Source: Acinetobacter sp. P8-3-8
GTDB lineage: Bacteria > Pseudomonadota > Gammaproteobacteria > Pseudomonadales > Moraxellaceae
Assembly (NCBI RefSeq): GCF_000214135.1
Contig: NZ_AFIE01000013.1
Span: 1-64,000, forward strand
Reading direction: 5' to 3'
DNA length: 64,000 bases
Positions 1-8,134 of this stretch are shown here, one piece after another (position 1 is the stretch's first letter; each line of letters opens with the position of its first letter). The notes beneath the pieces were generated by a model, which worked only from the letters and a program-made list of their open reading frames with translations, was not told where the DNA came from and made no database searches. Both the position numbers and the translations under genes were made by a program.

Positions 1-64
1 TATAAAAGGTGAGAAGAATTGCTTAGCAAGGGGAGATTAAAGTTATTGATATTGTTGTAAAAAG

Positions 65-89
65 ACCCTACTGTTAAGTGGGGTTTTTT
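65..89 (+). terminator. Intrinsic terminator of a gene left of the window
   Basis: ACCCTACT at 65-72 pairs with AGTGGGGT at 77-84 (one G-T pair) around a GTTA loop, and a T run follows. It would end a transcript entering from the left. Only the last few codons of that gene could lie here; one frame is open from base 2 to a TAA at 38-40, too short to identify. Confidence 0.7.
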
Positions 90-187
90 ATCTGACCATA
101 TAATATTTAGGTAGATTATTTATAATACTATGTCTTATTTTATTTCTAGTTACTGAAATAGTAACTCTATTATTTATAAGGATTTAT

Positions 188-1021
188 ATGAAACGAAGAT
201 TTCTTAATATTAGTAAAACACGTATAATTTTTATTGATTTGGAGTTTTATGTTCCTGAATGTAATAGACTTAAGCATGGGTTTAGCTACAACCCTTATGA
301 CGGAGAATCAATACTCTTAGGTGGTTCATTTTATATTACAAAAGCAGTAAAAGAAGAGTTAGAGAAATCTGATGTTGCATTACAAGCAAAAATTCAGTCC
401 ATATGGTTATGGAATTGTACAAGCGAAAAAGAATTAGTAGGCAAATTTTACCAAAAACTAAAGTCCACATTAGATTTTATCCAAAAAGCGGACATGGCGA
501 TTTCACCTGTATTATGTGGAATTGGAGTTCAAAATTCAGATGTACCAATATTAATGGCACTTTTTGAAAGATATAATTTTTTGTCAAAGAAAGATGCTTT
601 TAAGTTTATGAATCAATTTAGAGTTATTGATTTATCTGTTTTGGGAATACCATTCTTTAATAACTCTACATATTTTTTGTACCCTAAGCAGAAAAATCAG
701 TTGTTAAATAAGTTTTACAAGGATTGTGTTTTTGAGGATGGGAGAGGTGTATGGGATTTATATGAACAAAAACAATTAGCTTTAATAGAAGAAAGAACTA
801 AAGATGAAATTCTCTATACTGTTAAGATGTATGGGAAAATGAAAAGAGGTATTGATGATTTGAAATTGGCTGAGGAATGCTATAAAAAGCATCAGAAAAT
901 TAAAAATCAAGAAAAAACGATCGAAGCAGAAAAGCTTTTAAAATCACTTACTGAAATGCCTTCTGATTTCTATTCCGAAGAAAGAGTAGATGAGCCACCA
1001 CAAGAGCGAGAAGATATTTAA
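188..1021 (+). CDS. DEDD-type 3'-5' exonuclease-like protein
   Basis: A 277-residue soluble protein with no signal peptide. The N-terminus has a hydrophobic strand followed by a D17-x-E19 pair, as in motif I of DnaQ-fold exonucleases. A second element (N116-S-D118-x-P) resembles motif II, an R-x-I-D-L strand lies at about 145-149, and a D206/T211 helix could hold the last acidic residue. This order fits the predicted PolB-type 3'-5' exonuclease families, but overall similarity is weak, so the function is inference. The C-terminal 60 residues are charged and probably helical. ATG 188 has AAGGA five bases upstream. The gene is very AT-rich and stands alone, which suggests an accessory gene. Confidence 0.5.
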   Translation: MKRRFLNISKTRIIFIDLEFYVPECNRLKHGFSYNPYDGESILLGGSFYITKAVKEELEKSDVALQAKIQSIWLWNCTSEKELVGKFYQKLKSTLDFIQKADMAISPVLCGIGVQNSDVPILMALFERYNFLSKKDAFKFMNQFRVIDLSVLGIPFFNNSTYFLYPKQKNQLLNKFYKDCVFEDGRGVWDLYEQKQLALIEERTKDEILYTVKMYGKMKRGIDDLKLAEECYKKHQKIKNQEKTIEAEKLLKSLTEMPSDFYSEERVDEPPQEREDI

Positions 1022-1130
1022 AACCATTTCTTAAAAAAATGACACCATCATTTTTCAAAATAGACAGTAGACATACATAAAAAAATGACTATACTTTATT
1101 CACCATTTCTAAAACCTATGGAGAACAAAA

Positions 1131-1274
1131 ATGGTCATTGCAGGCTCTAAACCAGGAACTGGCTTCTATTTTTGTGTTCAATGCGGGCACCGCACCTACT
1201 TAGAAATTGGTACAGACCGTTTACCCCCGTGTACCAAATGCCTTGGCAATCAATTCAACAACAAGAATGCCTAA
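1131..1274 (+). CDS. Small zinc-ribbon protein (47 aa)
   Basis: An ATG at 1131 opens a 47-residue frame ending at TAA 1272-1274. It contains two Cys-x2-Cys knuckles (CVQCGH and CTKC) about 16 residues apart, with L-P-P before the second. This is the layout of a rubredoxin-type or DUF1451-like zinc ribbon. The short N-terminus (residues 1-12) is Gly/Pro-rich and there is no other domain. A strong terminator follows within 40 bases, which supports a single-gene unit. The role is unknown; small zinc ribbons often bind nucleic acid or protein partners. The call rests on the cysteine pattern and the clean gene boundaries. Confidence 0.75.
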   Translation: MVIAGSKPGTGFYFCVQCGHRTYLEIGTDRLPPCTKCLGNQFNNKNA

Positions 1275-1311
1275 GCTGCACAAATAAAACAGTTATCCTC
1301 TGTTTTAAATA

Positions 1312-1341
1312 AAAGCCCTATCACTTGATAGGGCTTTTTGT
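1312..1341 (+). terminator. Intrinsic terminator
   Basis: AAAGCCCTATCA and TGATAGGGCTTT form a 12-bp stem with a two-base loop, followed by T residues. It ends the zinc-ribbon transcript before the DUF4126 gene. Confidence 0.85.
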
Positions 1342-1389
1342 TAATTTAGAAGCAATATAGAAATATAAAGAAATCAAGACAGGGAAGTG

Positions 1390-1971
1390 ATGATGGAAAT
1401 AATCCTGAGCTTATGTATAGGGATCGGTTTAAGTGCCGCTTGTGGCTTTCGAGTCTTTGTCCCGCTATTTGTAATGAGCGTTGCATCATTGATGGGATGG
1501 TTTGAACCGATGCAAGGCTTTGAATGGTTGGCAATGCCATCGGTATGCATAGGTTTAGCAGTCGCGACAATCTGTGAAATCGGTGCTTATTACATTCCGT
1601 GGGTGGATAATGCATTAGATACCATTGCTACACCCGCAGCGATGATTGCTGGAACATTGACAACCATGGCGGTCAGTAGTGGAGAAATGTCACAATTTGC
1701 AGGTTGGGCAGCAGCCATCATTGTCGGTGGTGGAACAGCTACAGCCGTACAAATGAGTACAGTGGCTGCACGTGGCGTATCAACGGCAACTACAGGCGGT
1801 TTAGGTAATTTTGTTATCGCCACAGGTGAGTGGATTAGCGCAATATTACTCTCCATTATGGCTATGGTTGTACCTGTATTTGTTGCCATAGCAGTGTTCA
1901 TACTGATCGTATTGGTAATACGTTGGATACGATTGAAAAGGCAAGAAAATGAGCTAAGTCCTTTGTCCTAA
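1390..1971 (+). CDS. DUF4126 family inner-membrane protein
   Basis: A 193-residue very hydrophobic protein recognised as DUF4126. The features are an N-terminal Gly/Ala-rich helix with G-x-R-V-F-V-P, a central loop containing a P-W-V-D-x2-L-D-T-I-A-T-P motif, a Gly/Thr-rich re-entrant-like segment, and two C-terminal transmembrane helices ending in a basic tail. Around five or six membrane segments are likely. Function is unknown; the Gly-rich segments suggest a channel or transporter but nothing in the context confirms this. GTG 1387, ATG 1390 and ATG 1393 are in frame. AGGGA at 1381-1385 favours 1390 or 1393. Confidence 0.85.
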   Translation: MMEIILSLCIGIGLSAACGFRVFVPLFVMSVASLMGWFEPMQGFEWLAMPSVCIGLAVATICEIGAYYIPWVDNALDTIATPAAMIAGTLTTMAVSSGEMSQFAGWAAAIIVGGGTATAVQMSTVAARGVSTATTGGLGNFVIATGEWISAILLSIMAMVVPVFVAIAVFILIVLVIRWIRLKRQENELSPLS

Positions 1972-2386
1972 CTATTTAAAATTGAGCTGTTTTTTAGATG
2001 TATTTAGATGAAAAATAGCTCAATGATTAACGCTCTAAATACCTAAAATTAATGTATTTAAATGCGTCTAGTGACTTTAATTTTTCTGCTCTCGCTAAAG
2101 CCCTCTACTAAACTTCTAATTCTAAAACGCTAATCTAAGCATTCTAAAAACGAACTTCTCGATTGTGCATCGCAAATTGGTCAGTTATGAATGTAATTTA
2201 AACGCTTTACCTCAAAACCTTTAAAATCAGCAACGCGATTTAAAATGATTCATTTCGATGTTTTAAATATATCGTTAAGTAAAAAATGAATAAAAAGTAT
2301 GCTAAAAAAGATTGATGTTATCTATAAATTATTCTAATTTTATAAAATAGTCGTGATAAAACTCAACTCATTTTAAATGGATTTTG
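1972..2386. other. AT-rich intergenic region with an inverted repeat
   Basis: ATTGAGCTGTTTTT at 1981-1994 and AAAAATAGCTCAAT at 2011-2024 form an almost perfect 14-bp inverted repeat (one mismatch) just after the DUF4126 stop codon. It probably acts as a terminator-like structure. I see no gene or other signal in the remaining 360 bases, which should contain the promoter of the downstream gene. Confidence 0.5.
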
Positions 2387-3022
2387 ATGCGAAAAATATA
2401 CTATGTCAGTGAATCTATTCGATTTGCTATGGGGTTAGGCTTTCTGTCTGCTTTGATGGCAATAGGTCTTGTTCTTCTTATCATTTTGGCACTTCTTCAA
2501 GATCATAATGGAATGGGAGTGGCTGAGTATATTCTGAAAAATTTAGTATTTCTGGTACTTTCAGGAATAGTAATTGGTTTTTTCTTATTTGGTGCTATTT
2601 ATTACCTTTTAACGGGTACAGGAAAATATCGTATCGACAGTGAAGGCTTACAATATAAAAAGGGCTCTACCCATAGAGTAATCAGATGGCAAGAAATTCA
2701 ACGAATTGAGACAGATGGTTTTGGGACATTGATGATCCATGCACCCAATAAAAGGTTTATGTTTTCCTTACTTGCAGTACACCAATCTTAGGATTTTGAT
2801 GAGTCATTTCATTTGAATTTTCAATCAATATTAGAGTCCTTTGCAGAAGTGTTGCGATTTAGTGGAATGCTAAAGCAGAAAGAAATAAGCCCTTACGCAG
2901 AGGAAGTTGCAGGTTTTATTTTTGAAAAACTTGAGCAGCTCCGGATTGAGCTTGAGTACAATACGAGATGTGGTTTTAAGTGGAATAAAAATGTAAAAGC
3001 AACCGATGAAAAGTTTGAATAA
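2387..3022 (+). pseudogene. Membrane protein gene interrupted by an in-frame amber codon
   Basis: From ATG 2387 the frame codes for two transmembrane helices (about residues 14-36 and 48-72), then a PH-like beta segment (YRIDSEGLQY, VIRWQEIQRIE). TAG at 2789-2791 stops it. The same frame continues without further stops to 3022, reading DFDESFHLNF and then an amphipathic helix-rich tail. No start codon with a good ribosome binding site exists for the second half, and the stop cuts the protein within what looks like the beta domain. A CAG-to-TAG or similar point change in a 211-residue protein is the simplest reading. Function unknown. It may instead be a functional 134-residue truncated protein. 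Confidence 0.6.
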
Positions 3023-3063
3023 AGATCATCGTTTAACAAAAGAAAAATTTAAAAGGATAGAGA

Positions 3064-3333
3064 ATGGAAAATCAAGCAACTAAAAAAGGTTTCTTTAATC
3101 AGGGCTTATCTACATCAGCATATTTGATGTGTGGCTGGCCATTCATTTTAGTATTTGTGGGCGGAGCAATCGGTGGTGGTTTAGGTGCTTTAGCGTACTA
3201 TATCAATTTGAAAATTTATAAATCTAATTTATCAAATGCCTACAAGGTTATTTTAAATATTCTGACAGGAATTAGCGCAATTATTGTGTGGTATATGATC
3301 GCAGTTTCTATACGTGTATATTTTCAACAGTGA
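3064..3333 (+). CDS. Small two-helix membrane protein, unknown function
   Basis: An 89-residue protein with an AAGGA ribosome binding site six bases upstream of ATG 3064. Hydrophobic segments lie at about residues 22-46 (rich in Gly: GGAIGGGLGAL) and 62-84, separated by a short basic stretch. The Gly-rich first helix resembles small membrane proteins that oligomerise. It follows the interrupted membrane gene by 41 bases and could share its transcript. I do not recognise a family. Confidence 0.65.
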   Translation: MENQATKKGFFNQGLSTSAYLMCGWPFILVFVGGAIGGGLGALAYYINLKIYKSNLSNAYKVILNILTGISAIIVWYMIAVSIRVYFQQ

Positions 3334-3401
3334 ACATTTGCTGTGGTTTCACCGATTATTTTTCGCTAATTTAAGTCAAATATTTTCAGAGTGAGGAAAT
3401 A

Positions 3402-4121
3402 ATGAAATCACAGATTTTCGCTACATTTTTCACATTATCTACGCTATTTTTTATTCCACTTATTTCACTAATTCCACAAGCAGGCTTTGCCAAAGAGCAA
3501 CTAACAGCAGAGCAAATCAAATTACAAAAAGATCAAATTCAGTACAAAGCTTATATTCCTAAAACATTTCATTTATTTGAAGCTGTCGAAGGTGATTTAA
3601 ATAAAGATGGAACGAAAGATTTAGTACTTATTGTCAAAGCGACAGATCCAAGTCGATGGGTAAACCATGAGTATCGAGGGAAGCTGGATCGAAATCGTCG
3701 AGGGATGATTATCTTAATCAATCAAAAAGGGTCATATAAAAAAGTCGTTCAAAATTTATCATGCTTCAGTTCTGAAAACGAAGATGGAGGTGTGTATTTT
3801 GCACCTGATTTATGGTTTGAGATTCAAAATAATATTTTAAATATCAATTATGCACATGGTCGCTATGGTGCTTGGGGTTATCGTTTTAGATTAGAAAATG
3901 ATGATATGCGTTTAATCGGTTATGAGGATAGCAGTAATCACGGGCCTTATGTCGAAAGCCAAACCAGTATTAATTTTTTAACAGGTAAAAAACTATATCG
4001 AGAGAATATGAATAAAGATCCTGAGGGTGATCCAAAGTTTAAAGAAACGTGGACAAAAATTAAGGTCAAGCCTATTTTTCTGTCAGAAATAAAAGATTTT
4101 AATGAATTTGATGTGCCATAA
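3402..4121 (+). CDS. Exported protein with a VCBS/EF-hand-like calcium loop
   Basis: 239 residues. A classical signal peptide occupies about residues 1-30 (basic start, hydrophobic core, cleavage near GFA-KE). At about 66-77 the sequence GDLNKDGTKDLV matches the D-x-D/N-x-D-G loop of VCBS/FG-GAP repeats, followed by a beta strand. The rest alternates polar strands with aromatic residues (YGAWGYRFRLEND) and looks like a beta-rich periplasmic or cell-surface domain. GAGGAA lies upstream of ATG 3402. Function is unknown. The calcium-binding inference rests on one loop. Confidence 0.7.
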   Translation: MKSQIFATFFTLSTLFFIPLISLIPQAGFAKEQLTAEQIKLQKDQIQYKAYIPKTFHLFEAVEGDLNKDGTKDLVLIVKATDPSRWVNHEYRGKLDRNRRGMIILINQKGSYKKVVQNLSCFSSENEDGGVYFAPDLWFEIQNNILNINYAHGRYGAWGYRFRLENDDMRLIGYEDSSNHGPYVESQTSINFLTGKKLYRENMNKDPEGDPKFKETWTKIKVKPIFLSEIKDFNEFDVP

Positions 4122-4292
4122 CTAAAAGTAGAATAGTTAAATTCGATCACAAATAATACAAATGGTGTGACTTTGGTTATTTAATATATGCTTAAAATAC
4201 GACCAAAGTCTTATATGTGAATATTTAATTATAATAAAATCAGTGTTAATAATAATTCACAAAACAAAAAACACACGGGGATAGGTGAAATA

Positions 4293-4754
4293 ATGAAAAC
4301 ATTTGAAATCGAAATAAACTTACCTGCGCAGGGGCATTTTCCAAGAAAAGAATCCTTTGAAACGCATGATATTACGCAAATTCAAGGTAAATTTTACAGC
4401 ATTCAATGGCGACGTATTTTTCTCACGCAACTGCAATTAGAAAATTCAGAAGTATCATTTGCTGTGGTGGATATCGATACTCAGCAGTATTTACATATTC
4501 AATTAAACACGCAATCAACCAAGGCTGAACCTGTTTTTCAAATCGACAGTAATATTCAATTCATCGTAGAAAACAAAGAGTTTTTTGGTATGTTCACTCG
4601 TAAAAAGCAATATGAAGTCATTTATAAAAATCTCACTCAAAACCAAGTTTCAGAGCAGTTAGATTTATTTTTAAATGGGCATATTGAGGAAATGACTGAA
4701 CAATATAAGCAGTTACTACATAAGAAAATGTTGCAAGTGCAACGCATTGCTTAA
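4293..4754 (+). CDS. Conserved unknown protein, paralogue of the next gene
   Basis: A 153-residue cytosolic protein of alternating strands with a helical C-terminus. It shares with the following gene (5060-5512) a collinear pattern: an N-terminal F-x-I/L-x-I strand, I-x-W-R-x2-R/Q in the middle, Y-L-x-I-x-L-N, then S-N-I-Q-x-x-F/V, E-L/F-F-G-M/L-x-T-R-K and a final helix. The E-x-F-G-x-x-T-R-K stretch is the best conserved part. No known domain is recognised. GATAGGTG precedes ATG 4293. A palindrome with stem at 4813-4840 may end the transcript. Confidence 0.7.
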   Translation: MKTFEIEINLPAQGHFPRKESFETHDITQIQGKFYSIQWRRIFLTQLQLENSEVSFAVVDIDTQQYLHIQLNTQSTKAEPVFQIDSNIQFIVENKEFFGMFTRKKQYEVIYKNLTQNQVSEQLDLFLNGHIEEMTEQYKQLLHKKMLQVQRIA

Positions 4755-4812
4755 TGTATTTAAAGCATCGCATTTAAGACATTGCATTTAACATCATATT
4801 TAAGGCTTCGTA

Positions 4813-4842
4813 GGATAAGGGAAATTTATTTTCCTTATCTCC
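4813..4842 (+). terminator. Terminator-like hairpin
   Basis: GATAAGG-GAAA and TTTTCCTTATC pair imperfectly around a TTTA loop, 60 bases after the stop of the 4293 gene. There is no long T tail, so termination is plausible but weakly supported. Confidence 0.4.
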
Positions 4843-5059
4843 AAATAGTCATAAACTGATTTACATATTGAATTAAGTTGAATAAGGAATAAAACTAAAA
4901 ATATAAAGCAAGTCATTAAAATATAATATTTGGTTGAATTTGTCACAAATATTCATTTTAAATCAATCACTAATTTAAAATTTATATCCGAAATCACTGT
5001 GAATTAAGATGAGTATTGTTAAACTAGCAAAAGACGATAAGGACATGAGTCGCATAAAA

Positions 5060-5512
5060 ATGAGTACATTCAATCTGCAAATTCAATCGTTAAATGCAAG
5101 TCATCGTGCAGAAACACATGAAATGACTGAGCTTGATATTGATGCAATTATCGCAAATTTTGAAAAGATCAATTGGCGTCAACAACGTATTCAACAACTG
5201 CAAATGGATGGTAAAAGTTCTATTTTCAACGTGACTGATAATGAATCACATGAATATTTGAAAATAACTTTAAACGCATTTTCAGAGTCAGAACAATTTG
5301 AATTTAAGCTCGAAAGTAATATTCAGTTGGTCTTTCCACAACGCGAATTGTTTGGATTAATGACGCGTAAAAATAAAGAAACTTTTGTGATTAAACAAGC
5401 CAATCTTGAGCAAGCTTTACAAAGTCTACATGCTTTTCTAAATCAAGATAAACCAGCATTAGAAACCCTTTATTTAAAGCGCAAAGCAAAACCAATTTCA
5501 GAAGCATCGTAA
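5060..5512 (+). CDS. Conserved unknown protein, paralogue of the preceding gene
   Basis: Shares the same motif series as the 153-residue protein encoded upstream (N-W-R-x2-R-I-Q, Y-L-K-I-T-L-N, S-N-I-Q-L-V-F, E-L-F-G-L-M-T-R-K), so the two arose by duplication. ATG codons exist at 5009, 5045 and 5060. The 5060 start (MSTFNLQIQ) aligns with the paralogue's N-terminus and is preferred, although its ribosome binding site is weak; AAGGA at 5039-5043 is too close to 5045 and rather far from 5060. The final residues are basic. Function unknown, no membrane segment. Confidence 0.65.
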   Translation: MSTFNLQIQSLNASHRAETHEMTELDIDAIIANFEKINWRQQRIQQLQMDGKSSIFNVTDNESHEYLKITLNAFSESEQFEFKLESNIQLVFPQRELFGLMTRKNKETFVIKQANLEQALQSLHAFLNQDKPALETLYLKRKAKPISEAS

Positions 5513-5659
5513 AAATTGATGCGATGTTTTGACTACGTTTTCTCGATGATAGGCATTGAAGAATGACAGTATTCAATGTCTATTTTTAACCTCGATACTT
5601 TTATAAGAATTGGTTGTTTAACTTATTTCAGTATATTTAAGCTTATTTAAGTGTTGTTA

Positions 5660-5690
5660 GGGATGAGTGAAATCATCCCTTTTGCTTTTT
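5660..5690 (+). terminator. Intrinsic terminator
   Basis: GGGATGA at 5660-5666 pairs with TCATCCC at 5673-5679 and a T-rich tail follows. It ends the upstream paralogue transcript. Confidence 0.75.
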
Positions 5691-5846
5691 GAGCAGGTGA
5701 ACGGTAAAAAGTGCTGATAAAATTTCCATTTTTCAGGGTTTTTATGAAATTAAAAATCACTATTTTAGCCATAAAGATAAAAAATCCTAAGTTTTCCCTT
5801 ATTTGAGAAAAATTTTCCTGAAAATGACTAAAATTGATAGATCTTA

Positions 5847-6015
5847 GGGAAATAATCCCGAAGCACTTTGGTTAAAGTATGTTTCAAGGGTGTGATAGGG
5901 ATCGAAAAGAGCAGATTGCTACCAGTTGCGTATAACGTGAGTGTAGTACTTACCCAAAAGGTCTCGATTCGGCTTAGGACGCTATAGATCAAAAGTTTAT
6001 AGGCAATAGGGTTAG
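5847..6015 (+). ncRNA. Candidate structured RNA or 5' leader
   Basis: Consecutive small stems are visible: GGGA/TCCC (5847-5859), ACTTT/AAAGT (5865-5878), AGCA/TGCT (5910-5920), and a possible three-way junction closed by CTTACCC (5949-5955) with GGGTTAG (6009-6015; one mismatch). The junction encloses GTC/GAC (5961-5980) and a seven-pair hairpin CTATAGA/TTTATAG (5982-6002). The segment is less AT-rich than its flanks and lies about 210 bases before the diguanylate cyclase start. It does not match the c-di-GMP-I (GEMM) consensus as I know it. It could be a small RNA, a leader or chance. Confidence 0.3.
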
Positions 6016-6228
6016 AACTTACAAAGTTTTAATAGTTGAAGTAAACCAACAGATGTTTTCCCTGACACCCAAAATATTCTTAAAGTAAAAGAACATAAAA
6101 ACATTTAAAACAAAAAATAATATGAAAATTGATACAGTCTGCACAAGACAATCTCAGCATAAAATATTACATTGTTGTAAAGGAAAATGATTTAAAGAAA
6201 AAAGATATTCGATAGGGAGGGAAGAACC

Positions 6229-7074
6229 ATGAACTTCATTATTCAATTTGAAAATGTACTTTCAAAAAAAGCGTTCTTTCGCCGTGTGCTTTTATTCGTC
6301 ATGATCGCTGTATGGGGTGTGATCGATCTGGCAACGGGCTATGAATATTCTTTTGCTGTGTTTTACCTGATCCCAGTTTCAATTGCCGCTTGGTATGATA
6401 ATAAATACATGACAACGGTCACCATTGTCCTATCGGCATTGACATGGCTATATGCAGATTATGAGGCTGGGCATCATTATTCGAGTTCAATTATCCCTTT
6501 TTGGAATACCTGTGCCCGATTGGGATTTTTTAGTATATTTGCTTCTTTATTATTTAAAATTAAAAAAAATTTAGCTGAAATGACACTCATGGCAATGCGT
6601 GATTCATTAACTTCATTGAACAATACTCGTGCTTTTAATGTTGAATATCAAACGCTGAAAAGAAGACAACCTAAAAAAGATCAAACACTCGCAGTTGGCC
6701 TGATTGACCTTGATGGTTTTAAGTCAGTTAATGATACCTATGGACACAGTAAAGGGGATGATGTTTTGGTTGAATTTGCGCAGGTGCTTAAACAATCAGT
6801 ACGTATGAATGATGTTGTGGCACGTATGGGTGGTGATGAATTTGTGGTGATTTTGCAAGATACAAATTCACAAGGTATTGAAGAATATGCCAAAAGATTG
6901 AGGAATCAATTCTTACTGAGTGGGCTTAAGCAGCGATATGGTATTGATTTTAGTATGGGGATTCGTATCTATACAGAATTGCCAGATAATTTGGATGAAG
7001 CAACACGTCAGGCAGATCAACTGATGTATCAGTCAAAAGCCAGAGGCAAGTCGCAAACAACAATTTTAGCTTAG
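6229..7074 (+). CDS. Membrane-bound diguanylate cyclase (GGDEF)
   Basis: A 281-residue protein that should make cyclic di-GMP from two GTP at the inner membrane. The N-terminal 115 residues hold about four transmembrane helices (near 18-36, 41-57, 62-78 and 92-112), a compact sensor without a recognised name. The catalytic domain starts at R-D-S-L-T-S-L-N-N (about 124-132) and carries an intact GGDEF at 201-205. An inhibitory I-site R-M-N-D (192-195) sits five residues before it, so feedback inhibition is expected. No EAL domain is present. GGGAGGGA precedes ATG 6229. It converges on the roadblock/GTPase operon and is not co-transcribed with it. Confidence 0.93.
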   Translation: MNFIIQFENVLSKKAFFRRVLLFVMIAVWGVIDLATGYEYSFAVFYLIPVSIAAWYDNKYMTTVTIVLSALTWLYADYEAGHHYSSSIIPFWNTCARLGFFSIFASLLFKIKKNLAEMTLMAMRDSLTSLNNTRAFNVEYQTLKRRQPKKDQTLAVGLIDLDGFKSVNDTYGHSKGDDVLVEFAQVLKQSVRMNDVVARMGGDEFVVILQDTNSQGIEEYAKRLRNQFLLSGLKQRYGIDFSMGIRIYTELPDNLDEATRQADQLMYQSKARGKSQTTILA

Positions 7075-7160
7075 CGCAAATATAAATAATCTTGCCCATA
7101 CTTGTATGTTGCTTTAAAAATGCTTCATCACGCTTATCATTTTTAACAAGTGATTTACAG

Positions 7161-7577
7161 TTAAGTATTATCTTGTTGAACGATTGCTTGGCTTGCTTCT
7201 TTTAAATGATACAAAAGTTGCCCGAGCAATACATCTCTTGAGCTAAGTGTAACGATGATCATCGGGTGTTTGGCGCAAGGCACTGAAGTTAAAACCGCTT
7301 TACCATTCTCTGCATCCAAAGTCACACTTTGACAACCCGTTAAATTAATTTCACCTAAAAATGCACTCACCATCGCTAAAATTGAGCTACTCACCGCAGC
7401 AAGTTTACTAGAGTGAAATTGATGACGTTTGCTGATCGAAGCCAATTCAAAACCGTCTGTTGAGCAGATCATGATAAATTCAATATTATTCACATGGCTC
7501 AAAATTTGTTGAATCTGTGTTTTTGCAAATGCAACTAAAGTGGCAGGTGCTGTACGTTGCTCAAGTGAGTTAATCAT
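7161..7577 (-). CDS. Roadblock/LC7 domain protein
   Basis: 138 residues forming one roadblock/LC7 fold: an N-terminal helix, a strand (IEFIMICSTDGFELAS), a central helix with S-K-L-A-A-V-S-S-S-I-L-A-M, then strands ending in M-I-I-V-T-L-S-S. Bacterial proteins of this type (MglB, CvnB) act as GTPase-activating or scaffold partners of small Ras-like GTPases. The gene directly upstream on the same strand encodes such a GTPase, only nine bases away or 40 from its preferred reading, so a functional pair is likely. AGGAAG precedes ATG 7577. No catalytic residue can be pointed to; the family works by dimer contacts. Confidence 0.85.
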   Translation of the reverse strand: MINSLEQRTAPATLVAFAKTQIQQILSHVNNIEFIMICSTDGFELASISKRHQFHSSKLAAVSSSILAMVSAFLGEINLTGCQSVTLDAENGKAVLTSVPCAKHPMIIVTLSSRDVLLGQLLYHLKEASQAIVQQDNT

Positions 7578-7586
7578 ATGAACTTC

Positions 7587-8120
7587 CTATAAATATTTTG
7601 TTTCTAAAGAGATAATGAGTGTTTCTAATAGTAATAAAACGTCTGATTTTTTACGTGCATCGATAAAAAAAACAGGGAAATTCAAATTTCGTTCCATTAA
7701 AGACTGCCGATACTGATGTGTTGAAGTGCTTATCGCTTCATCAACATGAGTGATTCCAATCACAATATTTTCACTATATTGTCTAAATGTTTTTAGATAG
7801 TAGTCTAATTCTGCTAATGGCGTTTCTAAGCTATGATCAATTAATAGAATCGTACCAATCGCCCCTTTGCAAATCACACCCCACATAAAGTCAAAGCGAC
7901 CTTGACCAGGTGTACCATAAAGCCCAACTTTATTACCATCTTCTAATGTAATTTCACCATAATCAATACCTACCGTGGTATTGAGCTTTTTATGGCTATG
8001 GTCGTCAGTATTATACGCTTCTGTCGCAAGTATAGGGACTTCAGATAATGATTTTATCGCTTCGGTTTTACCAGCACCCATTGAGCCAGCAAAAACAATC
8101 TTATACTTTTGAATAATCAT
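7587..8120 (-). CDS. Small Ras/Arf-like GTPase of the MglA/CvnD type
   Basis: A 177-residue single-domain GTPase. It has a P-loop G-S-M-G-A-G-K-T (12-19), a switch I region with conserved Thr near 48-49, and a switch II G-T-P-G-Q-G-R-F (69-76) where Ras has D-x-A-G-Q. The base-specificity motif T-H-V-D (124-127) has His in place of the usual Lys. The G-T-P-G-Q form is typical of bacterial conservon-type GTPases. ATG 8120 is preferred over TTG 8132 because it begins the first beta strand directly. It is flanked by the roadblock gene and a winged-helix-like gene on one transcript, suggesting a switch controlling polarity, motility or secretion. Confidence 0.88.
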   Translation of the reverse strand: MIIQKYKIVFAGSMGAGKTEAIKSLSEVPILATEAYNTDDHSHKKLNTTVGIDYGEITLEDGNKVGLYGTPGQGRFDFMWGVICKGAIGTILLIDHSLETPLAELDYYLKTFRQYSENIVIGITHVDEAISTSTHQYRQSLMERNLNFPVFFIDARKKSDVLLLLETLIISLETKYL

Positions 8121-8134
8121 AATTGGTCTCAATG

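Larger units (their letters stand above)
5513..6228. other. Long intergenic region with terminator and hairpin-rich segment
   Basis: The first part holds a terminator at 5660-5690 for the preceding gene. From about 5847 to 6015 the composition changes and several short inverted repeats appear (listed as a candidate structured RNA). The last 150 bases are AT-rich and should hold the promoter of the diguanylate cyclase gene. No open frame of note was found. Confidence 0.5.

Noticed and set aside
1-60. tRNA or tmRNA end at the left edge
   Set aside because: No cloverleaf or CCA end could be drawn; only a terminator at 65-89 is supported.
1346-1901. Long minus-strand open frames over the DUF4126 gene
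   Set aside because: They mirror a well-supported membrane protein on the other strand and lack ribosome binding sites and protein-like composition.
5847-6015. c-di-GMP-I riboswitch upstream of the diguanylate cyclase gene
   Set aside because: I looked for the conserved core of that class as I know it and did not find it. The hairpins are kept only as an unclassified candidate.
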